A model generated the notes under the pieces. It saw nothing but the letters and a program-made list of their open reading frames with translations. It did not search any database and was not told the origin of the DNA. The translations under genes and the position numbers were made by a program. 64,000 bases of DNA, from contig CAVPOQ010000007.1 of NCBI GenBank assembly GCA_963707145.1, forward strand, positions 186,001 to 250,000, read 5' to 3'. The stretch is from RPQJ01 sp963707145 (GTDB taxonomy: Bacteria > Pseudomonadota > Gammaproteobacteria > Steroidobacterales > Steroidobacteraceae). Positions 17,157 to 25,465 of the stretch are shown here, one piece after another (position 1 is the stretch's first letter; each line of letters opens with the position of its first letter).

Positions 17157-19029
17157 GCGCTGCGCCACTGGGCGGTGGGCCACTGGGCGGTGCGCCGGCT
17201 GCGCCAACGCGCAGGCCGTGCTCGACGCGGCGCACGGCGATGCGATGGACGACGGCGAGGCGATGCAGCACGTCGTCGAGCTGCGCGGCGAGCCCCGCGC
17301 GCCGCGCCGAGGATTCCGCATCGGCGCCTGACGCGCCACGATGGCGTGCCAGTTCGAGCCCCGCCCGGTAGAGGTGCCTCGAGACGGACTCCGGCGTGTG
17401 CAGCCGGCCCTGCAGGAGGTACTGCCGTCCGAGACCCATGCAGGTCTCGAGCAGCGACGCTGCGTCAGGGGCATCGCCCGGCCCCGGAACGACGTCCACG
17501 GCAACGCGGTAGGCCTCGACGAACGAGCGCAGCAGCATGTCCGATGCGAGCGTGGGCATCTCCTCGAGCAGGGCGAGGTCCCCGTGCGGGCCCTGTTCGA
17601 GCCGCACCCGCCAGCCGGGCGCGAGCCGGTCGAGTTCCGCGTGCAGGGCATCGAGGAACAGTGGCCGCTCCAGGAAGAAGAAGTCGAACTTGAGCAGGTC
17701 GCGCAGGGCGAGCGATTCCTCCGCGACTGCGGCAACTCGCTGCCCCGCCGGACGCGACGCGGCACCGATCAGCGCCAGCTCGGCGATCGCCCCGTGCAGG
17801 AAGACATGAGCCGTGGCGTTGCGGTAGTAGGCGGCGGCCAGATGCTGCTCCGGTGCGATGCCGTAGACGGCTTCCCGGCCGCCTTCGTGCGCGTGCGCAA
17901 CGCCCTGCGCGACCAGCGACTCGAGCACGAAGCGCACCGCGTCGGCGCCGCCGAGAGCGGCCGTGGGCGTGGTCGGCAGGCCGCGGCGTTCGACGAAGTC
18001 GAGGTAGCCGCGGACCGCCGCGCGGACCTGTCCGACGGTGAGCGCGCGGCCGCGCGCACCGAGCAGCGCGAGCGCCACGAGCGCCGCGCCGGTCACGGGC
18101 GTGGCCGCGTTGATGCGCAGCGAGGCCTCGAAGGCGAGCTTCTGCAGCGTCAGCCTGCGCTCCGGCGGCGTGAGCGCGGCGAACGCCTCTGGCGACCCGA
18201 ACGTCCCGCGCAGCGAAAGCGGTTCCCCGAAGCGCACGTATACGTTGCCGAGGCGCCCGCGCTGTGAACGTACGAACTTGAGCAGCCAGCCGAGCGACTC
18301 GGCGGTCTTGCCGGCGCCGCGCGCCTCGCCGGCGTACTCCGTCACTTCCTGCAACTGGTCGTAGGTCACCGCGACCGGCAGCAGCCAGAGATCGTCGAGC
18401 CCGCCCTCGCGCCAGGCGTCCACGAGGTAGGCGAGCAGCCCGAGCCGCGGCGGCCCGAGCTTGCCGGTACGCGAACGCGTGCCCTCGATGAACCACTGCA
18501 GGGGCCGCCGCTGCGTCACGAGGTGCGCGAGCCAGTAGCGCAGCGTGCAGCGGTACACCGGGTCGTCGCCGCCGCGGCGGATGAAGACCATGCCGTTGCG
18601 CCGCCACAGCGCGCCGAGCGGCCAGAAGGCCATGTTGATGCCGCCGAAGACGGTGAGCGGCGGCAGGCCGTGGTCGTGGAAGCCGACCGTCAGCGCACCG
18701 CCGTCGAGGTAGGACCGGTGGCTCGAGAGCACCACGCCGGGGGCCGACGCGAGCAACCCGCGGACACGCTCGACCTGCGCCGGGTCGTAGTCGATGCGGA
18801 CGTAGCCGCGCGCCAGCAGCGCACGGCCGGCGCGCACCCACAGCGCATGGATCCAGCGGCCGTGCGAGGTGCGCAGCTCGTGCAGGCAGTCCCGCGCCTG
18901 ACGGGCCAGCTCGCGCTCGTCGCGACCGGTCTCCCGGGCCACGGCCGCAAGCGCGCCGCGCAGGCCCGGCGAATCCGCGAGGGCCGTTGCGTCGGGGCGC
19001 GCTGCGGGCGCGGGTGGCGGGTCGGTCAC
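17128..19029 (-). CDS. PlsB-like glycerol-3-phosphate acyltransferase
   Basis: Membrane-bound acyltransferase of 633 residues, related to PlsB, which acylates sn-glycerol-3-phosphate from acyl-CoA or acyl-ACP. The catalytic block I is 'VVLSSHRSYLDGG' (H-x4-D), block II 'NGMVFIRRGGDDPVYR', block III 'QWFIEGTRSRTGK', and block IV follows in 'WLLPVAVTYDQL'. It is shorter than E. coli PlsB (~800 aa). The C-terminal tail is Pro/Ser/Gly-rich and is encoded by short GGCCACTGGGCGGT direct repeats near 17165-17195. The GTG start overlaps the cbbR stop (GTGA), so it sits as second gene behind the Calvin-cycle regulator, an odd pairing. With the HAD-PlsC and hydrolase genes it forms a glycerolipid cluster. 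Confidence 0.85.
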   Translation of the reverse strand: MTDPPPAPAARPDATALADSPGLRGALAAVARETGRDERELARQARDCLHELRTSHGRWIHALWVRAGRALLARGYVRIDYDPAQVERVRGLLASAPGVVLSSHRSYLDGGALTVGFHDHGLPPLTVFGGINMAFWPLGALWRRNGMVFIRRGGDDPVYRCTLRYWLAHLVTQRRPLQWFIEGTRSRTGKLGPPRLGLLAYLVDAWREGGLDDLWLLPVAVTYDQLQEVTEYAGEARGAGKTAESLGWLLKFVRSQRGRLGNVYVRFGEPLSLRGTFGSPEAFAALTPPERRLTLQKLAFEASLRINAATPVTGAALVALALLGARGRALTVGQVRAAVRGYLDFVERRGLPTTPTAALGGADAVRFVLESLVAQGVAHAHEGGREAVYGIAPEQHLAAAYYRNATAHVFLHGAIAELALIGAASRPAGQRVAAVAEESLALRDLLKFDFFFLERPLFLDALHAELDRLAPGWRVRLEQGPHGDLALLEEMPTLASDMLLRSFVEAYRVAVDVVPGPGDAPDAASLLETCMGLGRQYLLQGRLHTPESVSRHLYRAGLELARHRGASGADAESSARRAGLAAQLDDVLHRLAVVHRIAVRRVEHGLRVGAAGAPPSGPPPSGAAPNVAPPPAS

Positions 19030-20003
19030 GTCGGGGCGAGCAGTCCGGACAGCAGTTGCCGGGTCTCGGCCTCGACTTTACGGGCTCCCTCGTCGAGCAG
19101 GTAGTCCCGGAACGCGGCGGCGGCGGGCGGCAGCCACCGGCCGCCGTGATGGGCGACGTACCACGTGCGCACGATCGGCGTGCCGTCCACGTCGAGCCGC
19201 ACCAGCGCGCCGGTCTTGAGCTCGAGGAACAGCGTGTGCATGGACGTCAGGCTGATGCCGAGGCGCGACATGACGGCGTGCTTCACCATCTCGTTGCCGG
19301 TCACCGTGATGCGCTCGCGCGGCACGATGCGATGCATGCCGAGGAAGCTGTCGAGCATCGCGCGGGTTCCGGAGCCCGCCTCGCGCTGCACGACCGTCTC
19401 GTGGCGCAGTTCGATGGCGGGTACGCCGCGGACCCCGGCGAGCGGGTGGCCGGGCCAGGCAATGATCACGTGCGGGTTGCCGGCGAAGGGTTCCAGCGTC
19501 AGGGGCGAGCCGGACGCGCCGGCGGCGTCCGCGTCCGGCACCGCACCGCGCCCCATCAGCGCGAGGTCGACCTCGCCGTCGAGCACCCGGCTCACCAGTT
19601 CCTCGCGGGGCAGCACCACCATCTGCACGGCGATGCCCGGCGCCCGCTGGCGGAACTCGGCCAGCAGCGGCGGGAGGATGTGCGTGCCGGTGCCGAGGAT
19701 GCCGAGGTGCAGGGTGCCGTCGTCGGCCTTCCGCAGGGCGTCCAGTTCCTTGTAGAGCACCCCGAGCCTCGCCTGCACGTCGCCGGCGGCGGCCGTCACC
19801 CGCTCCCCGATCACCGTCAGCCGCAGGCGCCGGCCGAGCCGGTCGAAGACCGGGGCACCGAGGGTCCGCTCGAGCTGCCGCACCTGCTGGGTGATGGCCG
19901 GGCCGGTCATGTGCAGGGCCCGGGCGGCCCTGGCCATGGAGCCGAGGTCGGCGACGGTCCGGACGACCTGCAACTGCCGAAGGCTCAGGTGGCGCATGGG
20001 CAT
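19026..20003 (-). CDS. cbbR: LysR-type regulator CbbR of the Calvin-cycle operon
   Basis: LysR-family activator of 325 residues divergent from cbbL. The N-terminal winged helix reads 'HLSLRQLQVVRTVADLGSMARAARALHMTGPAITQQVRQLE', and the effector-binding domain includes 'LGILGTGTHILPPLLAEF'. Placement directly upstream of and divergent from RuBisCO genes is the usual cbbR arrangement; the protein would sense a Calvin-cycle metabolite and activate cbb transcription. I keep the ATG at 20003 because AAGGA lies 6 bases upstream; an ATG at 19997 also exists. The 96-base intergenic space is AT-rich and holds an inverted repeat at 20002-20016. Its stop overlaps the PlsB-like gene start. Confidence 0.92.
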   Translation of the reverse strand: MPMRHLSLRQLQVVRTVADLGSMARAARALHMTGPAITQQVRQLERTLGAPVFDRLGRRLRLTVIGERVTAAAGDVQARLGVLYKELDALRKADDGTLHLGILGTGTHILPPLLAEFRQRAPGIAVQMVVLPREELVSRVLDGEVDLALMGRGAVPDADAAGASGSPLTLEPFAGNPHVIIAWPGHPLAGVRGVPAIELRHETVVQREAGSGTRAMLDSFLGMHRIVPRERITVTGNEMVKHAVMSRLGISLTSMHTLFLELKTGALVRLDVDGTPIVRTWYVAHHGGRWLPPAAAAFRDYLLDEGARKVEAETRQLLSGLLAPT

Positions 20004-20016
20004 AAGTAATCCTTAT
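20002..20016. promoter_or_regulatory. Inverted repeat in the cbbR-cbbL region
   Basis: ATAAG (20002-20006) and CTTAT (20012-20016) form a 5-base inverted repeat with a 5-base centre at the cbbR start. A second TAAGTA copy occurs near 20034. LysR-type regulators bind T-N11-A-like repeats, and the 96-base divergent region (20004-20099) is markedly AT-rich, so this is the likely CbbR operator and promoter zone. Confidence 0.5.
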
Positions 20017-20099
20017 TGATCTACCAACAATCTCTAAGTATCCATTACCAAAAGGCCGGTCTAGAGTCGATCCATTGCCCCCCTGGCAGGAGACGGACC

Positions 20100-21584
20100 A
20101 TGGCCCAGACCCCCGCATTGGCCGGCAAGGCCAGTCAGCGCACCACCGGCAACACCGCCGCCCGCTACAAGGCCGGCGTGCTCAAGTACAAGGAGATGGG
20201 TTACTGGGTGGAAGGCTACGAGCCAAAGCCCACCGACCTCGTCGCGGTGTTCCGGATCACTCCGCAGGAGGGCGTGGATCCCGAGGAGGCCGCCGCGGCG
20301 GTGGCCGGCGAGTCGTCGACGGCGACCTGGACCGTGGTCTGGACCGACCGCCTGACGGCGGCGGAGAACTACCGCGCCAAGGCCTTCCGGGTGATGCCCG
20401 TGCCGGGGACGCCCGACCAGTACTTCGCCTACATCGCCTACGACCTCGACCTGTTCGAGGAAGGCTCGATCGCCAACCTCACCGCCTCGATCATCGGCAA
20501 CGTCTTCAGCTTCAAACCGCTCAAGGCGGCGCGCCTCGAGGACATGCAATTCCCGGTCGCGTACGTGAAGACCTACAAGGGGCCGCCCACCGGCATCGTC
20601 GTGGAGCGCGAGCGCCTCGACAAGTACGGCCGTCCGCTGCTCGGTGCCACGATCAAGCCCAAGCTCGGCCTGTCGGGCAAGAACTACGGCCGCGTGGTGT
20701 ACGAGGCGCTACTGGGCGGCCTCGATTTCACCAAGGACGACGAGAACATCAACTCGCAGCCGTTCATGCACTGGCGAGACCGCTTCAGCTTCTGCATGGA
20801 GGCCGTGCAGAAGGCCCAGGCCGCAACCGGCGAGGTGAAGGGCCACTACCTCAACATCACGGCCGGGACCATGGAGGAGCTGTACCGCCGCGGCGAGTTT
20901 GCGAAGCAGCTCGGGTCCTGCATCGTGATGGTGGACCTGATCATCGGCTGGACCGCGATCCAGTCCATCTCGGAGTGGTCGCGGCAGAACGACATGATCC
21001 TGCATCTGCACCGCGCCGGCCACGGCACCTACACGCGCCAGAAGAACCACGGTGTCTCCTTCCGCGTCATCGCCAAGTGGCTGCGCCTCGCGGGCGTGGA
21101 CCACATGCACGCGGGCACGGCGGTGGGCAAGCTCGAGGGCGATCCGCTCACCGTGCAGGGCTACTACAACATCTGCCGCGACAGCTACACGAAGCAGGAC
21201 CTGCCGCGCGGCATCTTCTTCGACCAGGACTGGGCGGGCCTGCGCAAGGTGATGCCGGTGGCCTCCGGCGGCATCCATGCCGGGCAGATGCACCAGCTCA
21301 TCGACCTGTTCGGCGACGACGTGGTGCTGCAGTTCGGCGGCGGCACGATCGGTCATCCGATGGGCGTCCAGGCGGGTGCCACCGCGAACCGCGTCGCGCT
21401 CGAGGCGATGGTGTTCGCACGCAACGAGGGCCGCGACATCGCCAACGAGGGTCCGCAGATCCTCGCGCAGGCCGCGAAGACCTGCCGGCCGCTCGAGGCC
21501 GCGCTCTCGACCTGGAAGGACGTCACGTTCAACTACGCCTCGACCGACACCTCGGACTTCGTGCCGACGGCGAGCGTCGCCTGA
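20100..21584 (+). CDS. cbbL: RuBisCO large subunit, form I red type
   Basis: Ribulose-1,5-bisphosphate carboxylase/oxygenase large chain, 494 residues, fixing CO2 onto RuBP in the Calvin cycle. The opening 'RYKAGVLKYKEMGYW' and overall length mark red-type form I (IC/ID). Active-site residues are present: Lys186 in 'TIKPKLGLS', carbamylated Lys212 with Asp214 and Glu215 in 'DFTKDDENINSQ', His in 'HLHRAGHGTY', Lys in 'AVGKLEGD' (loop 6), and 'GGGTIGHPMG'. The start is the ATG at 20100; the frame is open 28 codons upstream but those would cover the promoter. It heads the cbbL-cbbS-cbbX-fbp-prk operon, 10 bases before cbbS. Confidence 0.97.
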   Translation: MAQTPALAGKASQRTTGNTAARYKAGVLKYKEMGYWVEGYEPKPTDLVAVFRITPQEGVDPEEAAAAVAGESSTATWTVVWTDRLTAAENYRAKAFRVMPVPGTPDQYFAYIAYDLDLFEEGSIANLTASIIGNVFSFKPLKAARLEDMQFPVAYVKTYKGPPTGIVVERERLDKYGRPLLGATIKPKLGLSGKNYGRVVYEALLGGLDFTKDDENINSQPFMHWRDRFSFCMEAVQKAQAATGEVKGHYLNITAGTMEELYRRGEFAKQLGSCIVMVDLIIGWTAIQSISEWSRQNDMILHLHRAGHGTYTRQKNHGVSFRVIAKWLRLAGVDHMHAGTAVGKLEGDPLTVQGYYNICRDSYTKQDLPRGIFFDQDWAGLRKVMPVASGGIHAGQMHQLIDLFGDDVVLQFGGGTIGHPMGVQAGATANRVALEAMVFARNEGRDIANEGPQILAQAAKTCRPLEAALSTWKDVTFNYASTDTSDFVPTASVA

Positions 21585-21594
21585 GGAGCCAGCC

Positions 21595-21981
21595 ATGCGC
21601 ATCACCCAAGGAACCTTCTCTTTCCTGCCCGACCTGACGGACGAGCAGATCGCCAAGCAGGTCGAGTACGCGCTCCAGCAGGGCTGGGCGGTCTCGGTCG
21701 AGTACACCGACGACCCGCATCCCCGCAACGTCTACTGGGAGATGTGGGGCATGCCGATGTTCGACCTGAAGGACGCCGCCGGCCTGCTGACCGAATTGCG
21801 CGAGTGTCGCAAGACGCACGCCGACTGCTACATCAAGGTCAACGCCTTCGACTCGACACGTGGTTTCGAGACCATGCGCCTGTCGTTCATCGCACACCGC
21901 CCGTCCGAGGAGGCCCGCTACCGGCTGCGGCGCGAGGAGTGCGAAGGCCGGCTCGTGCGCTACACGCTCGAGCGCGCCTGA
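21595..21981 (+). CDS. cbbS: RuBisCO small subunit
   Basis: Small chain of 128 residues that caps the L8 core to form L8S8 RuBisCO. It begins 'MRITQGTFSFLPDLTDEQI', typical of red-type small subunits, followed by 'GWAVSVEYTDDPHPRNVYWEMWGMPMFDL' and a C-terminal extension ending 'EGRLVRYTLERA', as seen in red-type enzymes where the C-terminal hairpin fills the solvent channel. It starts 10 bases after cbbL with GAGGAGCC as ribosome site. The next gene, cbbX, starts 21 bases downstream, consistent with co-transcription. Confidence 0.96.
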   Translation: MRITQGTFSFLPDLTDEQIAKQVEYALQQGWAVSVEYTDDPHPRNVYWEMWGMPMFDLKDAAGLLTELRECRKTHADCYIKVNAFDSTRGFETMRLSFIAHRPSEEARYRLRREECEGRLVRYTLERA

Positions 21982-22002
21982 GCCGGCGCCCGCGGGACTG
22001 AC

Positions 22003-22902
22003 ATGGGCGGTTCCATCGACCTCAAGGCGCTGCTCGTCGAGTCCGGCGTCGGCGAGGTGCTCGACGAGCTCGATCGCGAGCTCGTCGGCCTCGCGCCGGT
22101 GAAGACTAGGCTGCGCGAGATCGCCTCGCTGCTGGTGGTGGACAAGGCGCGCGCGGCGCTCGGCGTCGAGGGTGCCAAGCCCTCGCTGCACATGTGCTTC
22201 ACCGGCAACCCGGGCACGGGCAAGACCACGGTGGCCACGCGCATGGCCACGATCCTGCACCGGCTCGGGCACGTCCGAAAGGGACACCTCGTCGCCGTCA
22301 CGCGCGACGACCTGGTCGGGCAGTACATCGGCCACACGGCGCCCAAGACCAAGGAAGTCCTGAAGCGCGCCATGGGCGGCGTGCTGTTCATCGACGAGGC
22401 GTACTACCTGTACCGCCCCGAGAACGAGCGCGACTACGGCCAGGAGGCGATCGAGATCCTCATGCAGGTCATGGAGAACCAGCGCGAGGACCTGGTGGTG
22501 ATCTTTGCCGGCTACAAGGCGCGCATGGACACGTTCTTCCAGAGCAACCCGGGCCTCGGCTCGCGCGTGGCCCATCACATCGACTTCCCCGACTACGACG
22601 TGCCCGAGCTGTTGTCGATCGCCGACCGGATGGTCGCGGGACTCGGGCTCGGGCTGTCACCGGACGGACGGCGCGCGCTCGAGGAGTACATGCGGCTGCG
22701 GCGCGGGCAGCCGAACTTCGCCAACGCACGCTCGCTGCGCAACGCATTGGACCGGTCCCGACTCCGCCAGGCGCGGCGCCTGCTCGAGGTGGGGCAGGTG
22801 GACGCGGACATGCTCATGACGATCGAGGCGGCCGACATCCGCGCGAGCCGCGTGTTCGACGCGGCGCGCGCGCAGAGCGCCGCCGAGGAGGCTCCATGCT
22901 GA
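22003..22902 (+). CDS. cbbX: CbbX, red-type RuBisCO activase
   Basis: AAA+ ATPase of 299 residues that remodels inhibited red-type RuBisCO by pulling on the CbbL C-terminus. Walker A is 'GNPGTGKTTVATRM', Walker B 'GGVLFIDEAYYLY', and the pore-loop region includes 'QYIGHTAPKTKEV'. Arg-finger and sensor 2 segments lie in 'ARSLRNALDRSRLRQARR'. Its presence directly after cbbS confirms the red-type assignment of the RuBisCO. The stop overlaps the ATG of fbp, implying coupled translation. Cytoplasmic hexamer by family knowledge. Confidence 0.96.
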   Translation: MGGSIDLKALLVESGVGEVLDELDRELVGLAPVKTRLREIASLLVVDKARAALGVEGAKPSLHMCFTGNPGTGKTTVATRMATILHRLGHVRKGHLVAVTRDDLVGQYIGHTAPKTKEVLKRAMGGVLFIDEAYYLYRPENERDYGQEAIEILMQVMENQREDLVVIFAGYKARMDTFFQSNPGLGSRVAHHIDFPDYDVPELLSIADRMVAGLGLGLSPDGRRALEEYMRLRRGQPNFANARSLRNALDRSRLRQARRLLEVGQVDADMLMTIEAADIRASRVFDAARAQSAAEEAPC

Positions 22903-23957
22903 ATCCCGGCTACACCACGATCTCCAAGTTCCTCATCCAGCAGGTCCCGGAGGGCCCGCACGGCCGCGAGCTCGCCGCGCTGCTGGTGGACGTGGCCGCC
23001 GTCATCAAGGCAGTCTCGGCGGCGGTCGGCAAGGGGCCGCTGGTGGGCCTCGCGGGACTCGCCGGCACCGAGAACGCGCAGGGCGAGGCGCAGAAGCAGC
23101 TCGACGTCCTTGCCGATGACTTGTTCGCCCGCGGCGTCGAGTGGAGCGAACTGGTCGGCGCACTCGCTTCCGAGGAGCGCGAGGACGTGCACTTCGTCGA
23201 CGGCAACGGCCGCCTCGCGCTGGTCTTCGATCCGCTCGACGGATCGAGCAACCTCGACGTGAACCTGCCGGTCGGCTCGATTTTCTCCGTGCTCGCGCTC
23301 CCGGACACCGCGCGCGGCACGTCGGTTGTGCTGCAGACGGGCACGAAGCAGCTCGCCGCCGGCTATGCGATCTACGGACCCTCGACCCAGGTGGTCCTCA
23401 CCGTGGGCCGCGGCACCCACGGGTTCACGCTCGATCGCGAGATCGGCAACTTCGTCCTGACGCACCCGGACATTCGCGTCCCCGAGGAGGGGTCCGACTA
23501 CCTGATCAACGCGTCCAACCGGCGCTTCTGGGAGCCGCCCGTCACCCGCTACGTCGACGAGTGCAAAGCGGGCAAGGAGGGGCCGCGCGGGCGCGACTTC
23601 AACACGCGCTGGGTCGCCTCGATGGTCGCCGACGTGCACCGGATCCTGCTGCGCGGCGGCATCTACATGTACCCGCGCGACCAGAAGGAGGCGAACCGCG
23701 AGGGGCGCCTGCGGCTGCTCTACGAGGCCAACCCGATGGCGATGGTCGTCGAGCAGGCCGGCGGCGCGGCCTCCACGGGCCGCGGCCGCATCCTCGAGGT
23801 CGTGCCGGAGCGGATCCACCAGCGCGTGCCGGTGATTCTCGGCTCCCGCGCCGAGGTGGCCCGCATCGAGCGCTATCACGCCGAGTACGACCGGGGCGAG
23901 GACAAGCCCTACAGCTCGCCGCTGTTCGGCGAGCGCTCGCTGTTCACGAACGCCTGA
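22896..23957 (+). CDS. fbp: Fructose-1,6-bisphosphatase class I
   Basis: Class I FBPase of 353 residues, hydrolysing fructose 1,6-bisphosphate (and possibly sedoheptulose bisphosphate) in RuBP regeneration. The metal-binding motifs are 'LVFDPLDGSSNLDVN' and 'SEEREDV', and the substrate loop includes 'MYPRDQKEANREGRLRLLYEANPMAMVVEQAGG'. Start chosen at the ATG 22896, overlapping the cbbX stop by seven bases; the longer open frame upstream is out of frame with cbbX and has no family match. Located between cbbX and prk, it belongs to the Calvin operon. Confidence 0.95.
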   Translation: MLNPGYTTISKFLIQQVPEGPHGRELAALLVDVAAVIKAVSAAVGKGPLVGLAGLAGTENAQGEAQKQLDVLADDLFARGVEWSELVGALASEEREDVHFVDGNGRLALVFDPLDGSSNLDVNLPVGSIFSVLALPDTARGTSVVLQTGTKQLAAGYAIYGPSTQVVLTVGRGTHGFTLDREIGNFVLTHPDIRVPEEGSDYLINASNRRFWEPPVTRYVDECKAGKEGPRGRDFNTRWVASMVADVHRILLRGGIYMYPRDQKEANREGRLRLLYEANPMAMVVEQAGGAASTGRGRILEVVPERIHQRVPVILGSRAEVARIERYHAEYDRGEDKPYSSPLFGERSLFTNA

Positions 23958-23976
23958 GCCAGGCCGGGAGGACCCC

Positions 23977-24852
23977 ATGTCGGCGAGACATCCCATCATC
24001 GCGGTGACCGGCTCGAGCGGCGCGGGCACCACCACCGTCAAGACCACCTTCGAGTGGATCTTCCGCCGCGAGAAGATCGATGCCGCGATCGTCGAGGGTG
24101 ACGCGTTCCACCGCTACGATCGCGCCGCGATGCGCGAGCAGATGAAGGAGTCGGAGGCGGAGGGCAACAAGAACTTCAGCCACTTCGGCCCGGACTCGAA
24201 CCTGTTCGGCGAACTCGAGGCGCTGTTCAAGAGCTACGCGCTGAGCGGCAGGGGCCACTCCCGCACGTACATCCACGACGCCGAGGAGGGCGCCAAGTAC
24301 GGCGGCGAGCCCGGCACGTTCACCGCGTGGACCGAGATCGGCGAGGGCTCCGACCTGCTGTTCTACGAAGGGCTGCACGGCGCGGTGCAGACGGCCGAGC
24401 ACGACGTGGCGAAGTACGTGGACCTGCTCGTCGGGGTGGCCCCGAGCATCAACCTCGAGTGGATCCAGAAGCTGCACCGCGACCGCAGCCGCCGCGGCTA
24501 CTCCACCGAGGCGGTGGTGGACACGATCCTGCGCCGCATGCCCGACTACGTGAACTACATCTGCCCGCAGTTCTCGCGCACGCATATCAACTTCCAGCGC
24601 GTGCCGACCGTCGACACCTCCAACCCGTTCATCGCCAAGGACATCCCGACCGCGGACGAGAGCTTCCTGATCGTCCGCTTCGCCAACCCCAAGGGCATCG
24701 ACTTCCCCTACCTGCTGTCGATGGTGCACGACTCGTTCATGTCGCGGCCGAACACGCTGGTGCTGCCCGGGGGCAAGCTGCCGATCGCGATGCAGATCAT
24801 CCTCACGCCGCTGATCCTGCGGATGATGGACACGAAGAAACGCGCGTACTAA
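23977..24852 (+). CDS. cbbP: Phosphoribulokinase
   Basis: Bacterial-type phosphoribulokinase of 291 residues, making RuBP from ribulose 5-phosphate and ATP. The P-loop region is 'IAVTGSSGAGTTTVKTTFE'. The catalytic segment 'VEGDAFHRYDR' and the substrate-binding block 'NKNFSHFGPDSNLF' are typical, as is the C-terminal 'GGKLPIAMQIILTPLILRMM'. It follows fbp by 19 bases with a GGGAGGA ribosome site and completes the two unique Calvin-cycle activities with RuBisCO. Together with cbbX and CbbR this supports a functional CO2-fixation locus. Confidence 0.96.
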   Translation: MSARHPIIAVTGSSGAGTTTVKTTFEWIFRREKIDAAIVEGDAFHRYDRAAMREQMKESEAEGNKNFSHFGPDSNLFGELEALFKSYALSGRGHSRTYIHDAEEGAKYGGEPGTFTAWTEIGEGSDLLFYEGLHGAVQTAEHDVAKYVDLLVGVAPSINLEWIQKLHRDRSRRGYSTEAVVDTILRRMPDYVNYICPQFSRTHINFQRVPTVDTSNPFIAKDIPTADESFLIVRFANPKGIDFPYLLSMVHDSFMSRPNTLVLPGGKLPIAMQIILTPLILRMMDTKKRAY

Positions 24853-24895
24853 CGTCCGTCAAGCGGCCGCCCCGGTCGCGTCGACGGGATTCCGC

Positions 24896-25450
24896 ATGAC
24901 CGCTGCGGCCGCCATACTGCTCGCCACCATGCTGACCGGCGACGCTTCCGCCCGGCACCTGTCGCTCGAGCAGGTGACCGGCCTCATGGACCGCGCCCGC
25001 GCCGAGGGCGTCGCGGGCGAGGCGCGCAAGTCGAAGCCCGTGGATGCGCGGCCCGCGCGTGCGGGCGAGGTCGTCGTCACCGTGATCGCGGGCGAGGGCA
25101 AGGAAACCCAGAGCCACCCGGCCGCGACGGGCGACTGGGTGGTCCGCAACCGCTGCCCCGAGACCGGCAACGAGCAGTACCTGGTGGACGCCGGCGTCTT
25201 TGCCGAGCGCTACGTACTCAGCGGGCCCCCGCGCGGTGCCGACGGCTGGCGCGCGGCGGTGCCGCAAGGCAAGGTCGTGCGCTACTTCGTGGTGACTCCC
25301 GGGCAGGGTGAGTTCACCTTCGAGGCGCCGTGGGGCGAGAGCATGGTTGCGCGGCCCGGCGACGCGATCGTGCAGGACCCGGACAACCCGCGCGACACCT
25401 ACCGCGTCGCGGCCGCCTCGTTCCGCTGCTCTTACGAAATCCTGCGATAG
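24896..25450 (+). CDS. Hypothetical exported protein with PGD-type domain
   Basis: Protein of 184 residues with a short N-terminal hydrophobic stretch ('AAAAILLATMLTGDASA') that may be a signal peptide. The second half contains 'RNRCPETGNEQYLVD', 'GKVVRYFVVT' and 'GESMVARPGDAIVQDPDNPRDTYRVAAASFRCSYEIL', a pattern seen in uncharacterised bacterial proteins with a small beta-rich domain ending near a TYEI-like sequence. It begins 43 bases after phosphoribulokinase on the same strand and could be transcribed with the cbb operon, though a functional link is not evident. No catalytic motif is recognised. It ends 15 bases before the convergent TIR gene. Confidence 0.6.
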   Translation: MTAAAAILLATMLTGDASARHLSLEQVTGLMDRARAEGVAGEARKSKPVDARPARAGEVVVTVIAGEGKETQSHPAATGDWVVRNRCPETGNEQYLVDAGVFAERYVLSGPPRGADGWRAAVPQGKVVRYFVVTPGQGEFTFEAPWGESMVARPGDAIVQDPDNPRDTYRVAAASFRCSYEILR

Positions 25451-25465
25451 CGTTGCCGGCGCCGC

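Noticed and set aside
17160..17200. Short GGCCACTGGGCGGT direct repeats as a possible mobile or regulatory repeat
   Set aside because: They encode the Pro/Ser/Gly-rich tail of the PlsB-like protein and are confined to that tail.
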